Shown here piece by piece: positions 31,950 through 43,148 of a DNA stretch of 64,000 nt. The notes under the pieces are model-generated. The model made no database searches and was not told the DNA's origin. It worked only from the letters and a program-made list of their open reading frames with translations. Each line of letters begins with the position of its first letter. Position 1 is the first letter of the stretch. The stretch is from Aradus depressus (taxonomy: Eukaryota > Arthropoda > Insecta > Hemiptera > Aradidae), in contig OY759222.1 of assembly GCA_963662175.1 (NCBI GenBank), forward strand, positions 20,222,222 to 20,286,221. The letters run 5' to 3'. The translations under genes were made by a program, and so were the position numbers.

Positions 31950-32195
31950 TATTGGACGCCAGGACGAATCACAATGCAGTGATGACGAGGAGGACACCAT
32001 CAATAATGAACCACAAACTGTCGACGTACCTATCAGTTCATCAGATGCTCTGCACTACGCGAACTTAATCAAGCGTTATTGCCTCCAAGCAAACGATGCT
32101 TCGTCATTTAATTTCTCAGGTAGAGGACAATATTGAAAACTCGATTGGGAAAAAAAAATTGAAACAAAAGAAAATGTCCGATTTTTTTAGAACTT
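31950..32195 (+). pseudogene. Tigger/pogo transposase C-terminal remnant
   Basis: Translation gives DEEDTINNEPQTVDVPISSS, then DALHYANLIKRYCLQAND, and after a stop and shift a KLKQKKMSDFF tail. Acidic linker, helical segment and a basic K-x-SDFF end are characteristic of the C-terminus of Tigger/jerky proteins. No DDE core remains. Confidence 0.65.
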
Positions 32196-32443
32196 AAACG
32201 TTATACCATTGTTTATGTTCGGATTCTAGTACAAATTTCTGATTTTATTACAAATTTCCTATTTTTTAAAACTGTATTCAGTTGTTCAATAAACAATATT
32301 TTTTACATACGATCCACGTGTTTAGAAAAGATACCTTTCATCCTTATCAATTTGCCTTCTATTTTCCTTTTCCCTCTGTTAGGAGGACACCTCTGCTGGG
32401 TGGACAACTTCCACGGCCCCATGGGTGTCCGTCTAAAGAGGCG

Positions 32444-33247
32444 TATAGACACGCGAGCAACGAGCCGAACATTAGTCAGTGCGCATGCCTGGGGATGAAG
32501 TGCGCAGGTGCTCGACGAACAAGGGAGGCTCGGGGTCTGCTCCACCTGTTGTCGGTTTTTTGACGAACCATCAAAGGAATGTTCGGCTCGGGCTGCGGTG
32601 TGTGTGGACTGGTACCAAGCCGAACCGTCCCGACTTGACCCGAGCACTGTTGTTTATAACCAATATTATAACCTCAAATATTTAGGTTTTTGGAAGTGCA
32701 CGTTCTTTTTCTTTTTTAATTAAATATATATTTAAATATTATTCAATAAATTATATTTTATGATGGCTTCTGAAGACTGGTCTCAGGAGCTTCAAATTCA
32801 GTTTGCTCAGGCTCTGAGACAGTACCCAGTCATATGGGATTTAAAACACAAATTACATTTTAATAAAATAAAGAGATTGGATGCATGGGAGGAATTATTC
32901 AAACACTTTTCCTAAAAAAGTTTTCATTTTAAACAATTTACATGTAAAAATAAATTACGTATCATAATAAATTCGTATCCGTATTAATTGCACTACAAAT
33001 ATGTAAATTAATTACGTAAGTAGCTACCTACCTTGAGCATTTTCTGATTGAAGACTTTAAATAATAATAAAATGAAATACAAATAAACGTAAATTTGTTA
33101 TCTGCAGGTTAACTTGTGCAGGTTATGTTCGTTAGTATGGTTGTGGAGCATCCAAATGCTCGGCTCGTCTCTGTTCGGCTTGGAGTGTGTTCGTTGAAAA
33201 CTGAAAACGAGCCGAACAGTGCTCGGTTCGTTGCTCGCATGTCTGTA
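32444..33247 (+). mobile_element. TIR element carrying a MADF ORF, nested in Tigger
   Basis: Termini are TATAGACACGCGAGCAACGA and, reversed, TACAGACATGCGAGCAACGA. It lies between two halves of the Tigger right terminus. The target-site duplication is not clear. The MADF gene suggests a PIF/Harbinger relative, since those elements often pair a transposase with a Myb- or MADF-like protein. No transposase remains. Confidence 0.6.
32760..32915 (+). CDS. Small MADF-domain protein (51 aa)
   Basis: ATGATG at 32760 opens 51 codons, stop at 32913. The sequence has ELQIQFAQALRQYPVIWDLK, then KIKRLDAWEELFKHF. This is the MADF (Myb/SANT-like) DNA-binding pattern: an initial helix ending in Y-P-x-[IL]-[WY]-D and a later AWEE-[IL] helix. 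Full MADF domains are about 80-90 residues, so this is truncated or the first exon. It may be intact as a short protein, since the ATG and stop are clean. Compare the MADF ORF at 55457. Confidence 0.6.
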   Translation: MMASEDWSQELQIQFAQALRQYPVIWDLKHKLHFNKIKRLDAWEELFKHFS

Positions 33248-33403
33248 CTAGCCTTAATAAGAGAAATTTCACTGTACATAGTTTACGTAGTTTTGAACTT
33301 AATTAACTTGATTTGAAGATTTTACTATTAAGTATTCATAATTTGAACAATTTATTCTTTACTTTCACTTACAAAATAAGTAAAACTATCATTTAGATAC
33401 ACA

Positions 33404-33666
33404 ATTGAAGCGGTCATTGTTAAAAGGGGATATGTGACATCAAATGTCAAAACGACTTTTTTATATTTTCATAATCTTGAGGACTGAACACATCTTCTGC
33501 GTTGAAATGAGACATGTGCAGTGCGCTCTTTGGTTGTGGTGGAGCTGAGAATATCTGAGTCACTGTTGAAAGGAGGTATGTGACGCAATTCTTTAGGAAG
33601 TTTTATTGAGCTTCCCAAAATTTTTATTTTTGTTACATATCCCCTTTGAACAATGACCGCTTCAAT
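33404..33666. mobile_element. MITE with 36-bp TIRs
   Basis: ATTGAAGCGGTCATTGTTAA, continuing AAGGGGATATGT, is repeated inverted at the right end (33631-33666). Total length is about 263 bp. The TSD is not clear. Confidence 0.7.
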
Positions 33667-33844
33667 TAGTATTTGCACACCTGTACTTCACACTGTAAAC
33701 AAACAATCTTTATTTCTTAATTTATTTACATTATTTTTAACACAATGAACCTTCATTCGAAACGTTTATAAATATTTATTATATATTTTATTATATATTA
33801 TTTATTATATATTTATAAATATTTATTTTATATTTATTATATTA

Positions 33845-34518
33845 CTAGCAGTAATACCCGGCGTTGCTCGGGGAACTTTTCACCTAATATCTCTCATTAG
33901 AATCCAATTCAATTCTTCGACAGTACATTCATGATGTTATAATTTTCAATTATTCATATAGAATAAGCCTTATAGTACTTCAACGGCAGACACCACAGCT
34001 AGTATCTGCTTAATACCGGTGTACAGAAGTAGAGAAAGCTACATGTGAAATTCCTTCAGCTTAATGCACCCCACCCCTCAGGTTCAAAAAGTTGAACGTC
34101 ACAACGAATTTTCAAATTTTGTTTTGAAATTACTACATGTGAAATTCCATGCCAATCCGACCATTAGTTAATGAGCTACCACTATTTATATATTTAAGTC
34201 TACCCCCACTATCCTCCCTTTCGTTCAATATCTTGAGAGGTCACAAACCCTATTTTTCTATTTGGCCTTTAAGAATACTACATGTGAAATTTCATGATAA
34301 TCCGACCATTAGTTAATGAGCTACCGGTATCTTTATATTTAGGCCTATCCCCACCACCCCCTCTCCCGTTCAAAATTTTGGGACGGCACATAGCCTATTA
34401 TTCAACTGGGGTCATAAGAATGCTACATGTGAAGTTTCATAAAAACCCGTCGAACCGTTTGGGCGTGATGCTGGAACAAACAAACAAATAAACCCCGTTT
34501 CAGCTTTATTAATATGGA
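33845..34518 (-). mobile_element. Non-autonomous Helitron, directly abutting the satellite
   Basis: Left boundary is A|CTAGCAGTAATACCCGG. The right end, reversed, starts TCCATATTAATAAAGCTGAA. It contains three monomers of the about 140-bp ACTACATGTGAAATTCCATG repeat. The satellite array starts within a few bases of its right end. Confidence 0.75.
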
Positions 34519-34519
34519 T

Positions 34520-37500
34520 TTCTTCCTTGATAATTTTAGTTGGAGCCAAACGGAAACGTATTTTTTCTTTATATTTGGTGTCTACTGAGCTCAGGATCGC
34601 AAGTTGGAAATCTAGACGGGGCTCTTAGTTGTTTTAACTGACTTATATTATTTATTTTTTTAAATATCCTTGAGCACTTCGTCCTTCGGTTGGGACTTTC
34701 CCGATACATCTGAATTTGTCTTTGGTTGACCATCTTCATTTATGGTCGCTGCCTATCTATCAACATTGCTGTATTAATTTGTTTTTCAGAAAATATGTCA
34801 AAACGGTACCTCAAAGCCCACTTATATTCCACATTTCTTCCTTGATAATTTTAGTTGGAACCAAACGGTAACTTATTTTACCATACATATGGAGTCTATC
34901 GAGCTCAGGATCGCCACTTAGAAATCTAGCCAAGGCACTTAGGTCAGAGTTTTAATCGGGAAGATAAAAATAAATTTGAGCACGTCGTCCTTCGGATGGG
35001 ACTTTCCCGATATATCTGAATCTGTCTATCAGTTTCAACAAATATTAAATCTATAAACCGTTAAAAAGCAGGAAATTTGAAGAATGGTATTTAGCCCTAC
35101 TTTTTTCGAAAAACATTTTCATTTCGATTCTTGTGTAGGATTCAGATATCCCGGTTGTTCATCACTTTTAACAAATATTAAATCTAAAAACCGTTTGTTT
35201 AAAAGAGAGAAATTTGAAGAATGGAGTCTACCGAGCTCAGGATCACCATTTAGAAATCTAGCCAAGTCACTTAGCTCAGATGATTTATTCAGGAAGATAA
35301 AAATAAATTTGAGCACGTCGTCCTTCGGATGGGACTTCCCCGATACATTTGAATCTTTCTTTGGTTGACCATCTTCGTTTCTGGATGCTGCCAATCTACA
35401 ACATAGCTGTATTAATTTGGTTTTCAGAAAATATGTCAAAACGGTACCTCAAAGCCCACTTATATTCCACATTTCTTCCTTGATAATTTTAGTTGGAACC
35501 AAACGGTAACTTATTTTATCATACATATGGAGTCTATCGAGCTCAGGATTGCCACTTAGAAATCTAGCCAAGGCACTTAGGTCAGAGTTTTAATCGGGAA
35601 GATAAAAATAAATTTGAGCACGTCGTCCTTCGGATGGGACTTTCCCGATATATCTGAATCTGTCTATCAGTTTCAACAAATATTAAATCTATAAACCGTT
35701 AAAAAGCAGGAAATTTGAAGAATGGTATTTAGCCCTACTTTTTTCGAAAAACATTTTCATTTCGATTCTTGTGTAGGATTCAGATATCCCGGTTGTTCAT
35801 CACTTTTAACAAATATTAAATCTAAAAACCGTTTAAAAGAGAGAAATTTGAAGAATGGAGTCTACCGAGCTCAGGATCACCATTTAGAAATCTAGCCAAG
35901 TCACTTAGCTCAGATGATTTATTCAGGAAGATAAAAATAAATTTGAGCACGTCGTCCTTCGGATGGGACTTCCCCGATACATTTGAATCTTTCTTTGGTT
36001 GACCATCTTCGTTTCTGGATGCTGCCAATCTACAACATAGCTGTATTAATTTGGTTTTCAGAAAATATGTCAAAACGGTACCTCAAAGCCCACTTATATT
36101 CCACATTTCTTCCTTGATAATTTTAGTTGGAACCAAACGGTAACTTATTTTATCATACATATGGAGTCTATCGAGCTCAGGATTGCCACTTAGAAATCTA
36201 GCCAAGGCACTTAGGTCAGAGTTTTAATCGGGAAGATAAAAATAAATTTGAGCACGTCGTCCTTCGGATGGGACTTTCCCGATATATCTGAATCTGTCTA
36301 TCAGTTTCAACAAATATTAAATCTATAAACCGTTAAAAAGCAGGAAATTTGAAGAATGGTATTTAGCCCTACTTTTTTCGAAAAACATTTTCATTTCGAT
36401 TCTTGTGTAGGATTCAGATATCCCGGTTGTTCATCACTTTTAACAAATATTAAATCTAAAAACCGTTTAAAAGAGAGAAATTTGAAGAATGGAGTCTACC
36501 GAGCTCAGGATCACCATTTAGAAATCTAGCCAAGTCACTTAGCTCAGATGATTTATTCAGGAAGATAAAAATAAATTTGAGCACGTCGTCCTTCGGATGG
36601 GACTTCCCCGATACATTTGAATCTTTCTTTGGTTGACCATCTTCGTTTCTGGATGCTGCCAATCTACAACATAGCTGTATTAATTTGGTTTTCAGAAAAT
36701 ATGTCAAAACGGTACCTCAAAGCCCACTTATATTCCACATTTCTTCCTTGATAATTTTAGTTGGAACCAAACGGTAACTTATTTTATCATACATATGGAG
36801 TCTATCGAGCTCAGGATTGCCACTTAGAAATCTAGCCAAGGCACTTAGGTCAGAGTTTTAATCGGGAAGATAAAAATAAATTTGAGCACGTCGTCCTTCG
36901 GATGGGACTTTCCCGATATATCGGAATCTGTCTATCAGTTTCAACAAATATTAAATCTATAAACCGTTAAAAAGCAGGAAATTTGAAGAATAGTATTTAG
37001 CCCTACTTTTTTCGAAAAACATTTTCATTTCGATTCTTGTGTAGGATTCAGATATCCCGGTTGTTCATCAGTTTTAACAAATATTAAATCTAAAAACCGT
37101 TTAAAAGAGAGAAATTTGAAGAATGGAGTCTACCGAGCTCAGGATCACCATTTAGAAATCTAGCCGTCACTTAGCTCAGATGATTTAATCAGGAAGATAA
37201 AAATAAATTTGAGCACGTCGTCCTTCGGATGGGACTTCCCCGATACATTTGAATCTTTCTTTGGTTGACCATCTTCATTTCTGGATGCTGCCAATCTACA
37301 ACATAGCTGTATTAATTTGGTTTTCAGAAAATATGTCAAAACGGTACCTCAAAGCCCACTTATATTCCACATTTCTTCCTTGATAATTTTAGTTGGAACC
37401 AAACGGTAACTTATTTTATCATACATATGGAGTCTATCGAGCTCAGGATCGCCACTTAGAAATCTAGCCAAGGCACTTAGGTCAGAGTTTTAATCGGGAA

Positions 37501-40060
37501 GATAAAAATAAATTTGAGCACGTCGTCCTTCGGATGGGACTTTCCCGATATATCGGAATATGTCTATCAGTTTCAACAAATATTAAATCTATAAACCGTT
37601 AAAAAGCAGGAAATTTGAAGAATGGTATTTAGCCCTACTTTTTTCGAAAAACATTTTCATTTCGATTCTTGTGTAGGATTCAGATATCCCGGTTGTTTAT
37701 CAGTTTTAACAAATATTAAATCTAAAAACCGTTTAAAAGCGAGAAATTTGAAGAATGGAGTCTACCGAGCTCAGGATCGCCATTTAGAAATCTAGCCAAG
37801 TCACTTAGCTCAGATGTTTTAATCGGGAAGATAAAAATAAATTTGAGCACGTCGTCCTTCGGATGGGACTTTTCCGACACATCTGAATCTCTCTTTGGTT
37901 GACCATCTTCGTTCCTGGATGCTGCCTATCTACCAACATACCTGTATTAATTTGGTTTTCAGAAAATATGTCAAAACGGTACCTCAAAGCCCACTTATAT
38001 TCCACATTTCTTCCTTGATAATTTTAGTTGGAACCAAACGGTAACTTATTTTATCATACATATGGAGTCTATCGAGCTCAGGATTGCCACTTAGAAATCT
38101 AGCCAAGGCACTTAGGTCAGAGTTTTAATCGGGAAGATAAAAATAAATTTGAGCACGTCGTCCTTCGGATGGGACTTTCCCGATATATCTGAATCTGTCT
38201 ATCAGTTTCAACAAATATTAAATCTATAAACCGTTAAAAAGCAGGAAATTTGAAGAATGGTATTTAGCCCTACTTTTTTCGAAAAACATTTTCATTTCGA
38301 TTCTTGTGTAGGATTCAGATATCCCGGTTGTTCATCACTTTTAACAAATATTAAATCTAAAAACCGTTTAAAAGAGAGAAATTTGAAGAATGGAGTCTAC
38401 CGAGCTCAGGATCACCATTTAGAAATCTAGCCAAGTCACTTAGCTCAGATGATTTATTCAGGAAGATAAAAATAAATTTGAGCACGTCGTCCTTCGGATG
38501 GGACTTCCCCGATACATTTGAATCTTTCTTTGGTTGACCATCTTCGTTTCTGGATGCTGCCAATCTACAACATAGCTGTATTAATTTGGTTTTCAGAAAA
38601 TATGTCAAAACGGTACCTCAAAGCCCACTTATATTCCACATTTCTTCCTTGATAATTTTAGTTGGAACCAAACGGTAACTTATTTTATCATACATATGGA
38701 GTCTATCGAGCTCAGGATTGCCACTTAGAAATCTAGCCAAGGCACTTAGGTCAGAGTTTTAATCGGGAAGATAAAAATAAATTTGAGCACGTCGTCCTTC
38801 GGATGGGACTTTCCCGATATATCGGAATCTGTCTATCAGTTTCAACAAATATTAAATCTATAAACCGTTAAAAAGCAGGAAATTTGAAGAATAGTATTTA
38901 GCCCTACTTTTTTCGAAAAACATTTTCATTTCGATTCTTGTGTAGGATTCAGATATCCCGGTTGTTCATCAGTTTTAACAAATATTAAATCTAAAAACCG
39001 TTTAAAAGAGAGAAATTTGAAGAATGGAGTCTACCGAGCTCAGGATCACCATTTAGAAATCTAGCCAAGTCACTTAGCTCAGATGATTTAATCAGGAAGA
39101 TAAAAATAAATTTGAGCACGTCGTCCTTCGGATGGGACTTCCCCGATACATTTGAATCTTTCTTTGGTTGACCATCTTCATTTCTGGATGCTGCCAATCT
39201 ACAACATAGCTGTATTAATTTGGTTTTCAGAAAATATGTCAAAACGGTACCTCAAAGCCCACTTATATTCCACATTTCTTCCTTGATAATTTTAGTTGGA
39301 ACCAAACGGTAACTTATTTTATCATACATATGGAGTCTATCGAGCTCAGGATCGCCACTTAGAAATCTAGCCAAGGCACTTAGGTCAGAGTTTTAATCGG
39401 GAAGATAAAAATAAATTTGAGCACGTCGTCCTTCGGATGGGACTTTCCCGATATATCGGAATCTGTCTATCAGTTTCAACAAACATTAAATCTATAAACC
39501 GTTAAAAAGCAGGAAATTTGAAGAATGGTATTTAGCCCTACTTTTTTCGAAAAACATTTTCATTTCGATTCTTGTGTAGGATTCAGATATCCCGGTTGTT
39601 CATCAGTTTTAACAAATATTAAATCTAAAAACCGTATAAAAGCGAGAAATTTGAAGAATGGAGTCTACCGAGCTCAGGATCGCCATTTAGAAATCTAGCC
39701 AAGTCACTTAGCTCAGATGTTTTAATCGGGAAGATAAAAATAAATTTGAGCACGTCGTCCTTCGGATGGGACTTTTCCGACACATCTGAATCTCTCTTTG
39801 GTTGACCATCTTCGTTCCTGGATGCTGCCTATCTACCAACATACCTGTATTAATTTGTTTTTCAGAAAATATGTCAAAACGGTACCTCAAAGCCCACTTA
39901 TATTCCACTTTCCTTCCTTGATAATTTTAGTTGAAACCAAACGGTAACTTATTTTATCATACATATGGAGTCTATCGAGCTCAGGATCGCCACTTAGAAA
40001 TCTAGCCAAGGCACTTAGGTCAGATGTTTTAGTCGAGAAGACAAAATAAATTTGAGCACG
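34520..40060. repeat. SINE-derived satellite array, 634-bp dimeric unit
   Basis: CATTTCTTCCTTGATAATTT (last two copies CTTTCCTTCC) recurs at 34832, 35470, 36104, 36738, 37370, 38005, 38639, 39273 and 39908: spacing 638, then 632-635. Each unit contains two diverged half-units, each with GAGCTCAGGATCGCC-like and GAGCACGTCGTCCTTCGGAT motifs. These are collinear with the body of tRNA-SINE family 1, from the GAGCTCAAGATCG head end to GAGCACGCCGTCCTTCGGAT. Open minus-strand frames repeated in every unit are by-products. Confidence 0.9.
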
Positions 40061-40726
40061 TCGTCCTTCGGATTGGACTTTAGGCTATGATCGAGGGCCT
40101 TTTTGTATGTCAGGTGCTCGATAATGAGTCGTATGTTATGTAACTAAACCTAGGTAGCTAAAATTTCACTTAGGTTCAAAAAACCTTGAGCACGTCGTCC
40201 TTCGGATGGGACTTTCCCGATACATCTGAATCTGTCTATCAGTTTTAACAAATATTAAATCTATAAACCTTTAAAAAGCAGGAAATTTGAAGAATGGTAT
40301 TTAGCCCGACTTTTTTCGAAAAACATTTTCATTTCGATTCTTGTGTAGGATTCAGATACCCCGGTTGTTCATCAGTTTTAACAAATATTAAATCTAAAAA
40401 CCGTTTAAAAGCTAGAAATTTGAAGAATGGAGTCTACCGAGCTCAGGATCGCCATTTAGAAATCTAGCCGAGTCACTTAGGTCAGATGTTTTAATCGGGA
40501 AGACAAAAATAAATTTGAGCACGTCGTCCTTCGGATTGGACTTTAGGCTATGATCGAGGGCCTTTTTGTATGTCAGGTGCTCGATAATGAGTCGTATGTT
40601 ATGTAACTAAACGAAGGTAGCTAAAATTTCACTTAGGTTCAAAAAACCTTGAGCACGTCGTCCTTCGGATGGGACTTTTCCGACACATCTGAATCTTTCT
40701 TTGGTTGACCATCTTCGTTCCTGGAT
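40060..40726. repeat. Satellite variant retaining more SINE body
   Basis: After GAGCACGTCGTCCTTCGGAT this variant continues GGCTATGATCGAGGGCC ... TGTCAGGTGCTCGATAA. It aligns with GCGATGGTCCCGAGCC ... TGTCAGGTACTCGTTAA of the SINE. Confidence 0.8.
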
Positions 40727-43148
40727 GCTGCCTATCTACCAACATACCTGTATTAATTTGTTTTTCAGAAAATATGTCAAAACGGTACCTCAAAGCCCAC
40801 TTATATTCCACTTTCCTTCCTTGATAATTTTAGTTGAAACCAAACGGTAACTTATTTTATCATACATATGGAGTCTATCGAGCTCAGGATCGCCACTTAG
40901 AAATCTAGCCAAGGCACTTAGGTCAGATGTTTTAGTCGAGAAGACAAAATAAATTTGAGCACGTCGTCCTTCGGATTGGACTTTAGGCTATGATCGAGGG
41001 CCTTTTTGTATGTCAGGTGCTCGATAATGAGTCGTATGTTATGTAACTAAACCTAGGTAGCTAAAATTTCACTTAGGTTCAAAAAACTTTGAGCACGTCG
41101 TCCTTCGGATGGGACTTTCCCGATATACCTGAATCTGTCTATCAGTTTTAACAAATATTAAATCTATAAACCTTTAAAAAGCAGGAAATTTGAAGAATGG
41201 TATTTAGCCCGACTTTTTTCGAAAAACATTTTTATTTCGATTTTTGTGAAGTATTCAGATATCCCGGTTGTTCATCAGTTTTAACGAATATTGAATCTAA
41301 AAACCGTCTAAAAGCTAGAAATTTGAAGAATGGAGTCTACCGAGCTCAGAATCGCCACTTAGAAATCTAGCCAAGTCACTTAGCTCAGATGTTTTAATCG
41401 GGAAGATAAAAATAAATTTGAGCACGTCGTCCTTCGGATTGGGCTTCAAGCTATGATCGAGGGCCTTTTCGTATGTCAGGTACTCGATAATGAGTCGTAT
41501 GTTATGTATCTAAACCTGGGTAGTTGAAATTTCATTTACGTTAAAAACAACTTGAGCACGTCGTCCTTCGGATTGGGCTTCAAGCTATGATCGAGGGCCT
41601 TTTCGTTTGTCAGGTACTCGATAATGAGTCGTATGTTATGTATCTAAACCAGGGTTGTTGAAATTTCATTTACGTTAAAAATAACCTTGAGCACGTCGTC
41701 TTTCGGATGGGACTTTCCCGATATATCTGAATCTGTCTATGTTTTAACAAATATTAAATCTATAAACCGTTAAAAAGCAGGAAATTTGAAGAATGGTATT
41801 TAGCCCGACTTTTTTCGAAAAACATTTTTATTTCGATTCTTGTGTAGGATTCTGATACCCCGGTTGTTATCAGTTTTAACAAATATTAAATCTAAAAACC
41901 GTTTAAAAGCTAGAAATTTGAAGAATGGAGTCTACCGAGCTCAGGATCGCCATTTAGAAATCTAGCCGAGTCACTTAGGTCAGATGTTTTAATCGGGAAG
42001 ATAAAAATAAATTTGAGCACGTCGTCCTTCGGATGGGACTTTCCCGATACATCTGAATCTTTCTTCGGTTGACCATCTTTGTTTCTGGATGCTGCCTATC
42101 TACCAACATAGCTGTATTAATTTGTTTTTCAGATAATATGTCAAAACGGTACCTCAAAGCCCACTTATATTCCACATTTCTTCCTTGATAATTTTAGTTG
42201 GAACCAAACGGTAACTTATTTTATCATACAAATGGAGTCTATCGAGCTCAGGATCGCCACTTAGAAATCTAGCCAAGGCACTTAGGTCAGATGTTTTAGT
42301 CGAGAAGACAAAAATAAATTTGATCTCGTCGTCCTTCGGATTGGGCTTCAAGCTATGATCGAGGGCTTTTTTTTATGTCAGGTGCTCGATAATGAGTCGT
42401 ATGTTATGTAACTAAACCTAGGTAGCTAAAATTTCACTTAGGTTAAAAAAACCTTGAGCACGTCGTCCTTCGGATGGGACTTCGCCCGATATATCTGAAT
42501 CTGTCTATCAGTTTTAACAAATATTAAATCTATAAACCTTTAAAAAGCAGGAAATTTGAAGAATGGTATTTAGCCCGACTTTTTTCGAAAAACATTTTTA
42601 TTTCGATTTTTGTGAAGTATTCAGATATCCCGGTTGTTCATCAGTTTTAACGAATATTGAATCTAAAAACCGTCTAAAAGCTAGAAATTTGAAGAATGGA
42701 GTCTACCGAGCTCAGAATCGCCACTTAGAAATCTAGCCAAGTCAGTTAGGTCAGATGTTTTAATTGGGAAGATAAAAATAATTTTGAGCACATCGTCCTT
42801 CGGATGGGACTGATACATCTGAATCTTTCTTTGGTTGACCATCTTCGTTTCTGGGTGCTGCCTAAGAACGCCAGACACCTTAGATAGTATGCGTCTTGCA
42901 ACTCCGTGCAACGCTGGGCAACACAGATAGTATGTATGTAGTTAGGAATGCTGGGTACCGCAGCTAGTATGTGCCTTGCAACAGCGGATGCCCTAGGTAT
43001 TTTGTGCTTAAGAACGCTGGTCATAGCTATTATTAACCGTGCAACGGTGGACCTCCTAGGTAAGACATGCTTAGGAAACCCACCATATTAAAATTAGAGC
43101 TATATCCCATCTTTATGAAAGCTCCATGTGAGATTCATTCTGCATTAA
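40727..43148. repeat. 2,422-bp tandem duplication, copy 1
   Basis: Satellite variants plus a Helitron CTAGT-type segment (42850-43060). Every landmark recurs 2,422 bp downstream, for example 41975 to 44397 and 42681 to 45103. Confidence 0.9.

Larger units (their letters stand above)
31503..33274 (+). mobile_element. Tigger/pogo-type element, interrupted
   Basis: The left end is TA|CAGTGAAACCTCTCTTGG and the right end, reversed, CAGTGAAATTTCTCTTA, with TA on both sides. Sub-terminal repeats (GGCGGACAATTTTTACG left; a related TTGTCCACCCAGCAGAG reversed right) match. A pogo-like transposase C-terminus is inside. A second TIR element (32444-33247) is inserted in the right terminus. Confidence 0.8.

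Noticed and set aside
35119..39242. A repeated 83-codon minus-strand ORF (MTYFLKTKLIQLCCRLAASR ...) in successive satellite units
   Set aside because: Satellite units are nearly identical, so conservation of the frame needs no selection. It overlaps SINE-derived sequence, and other units lose it.
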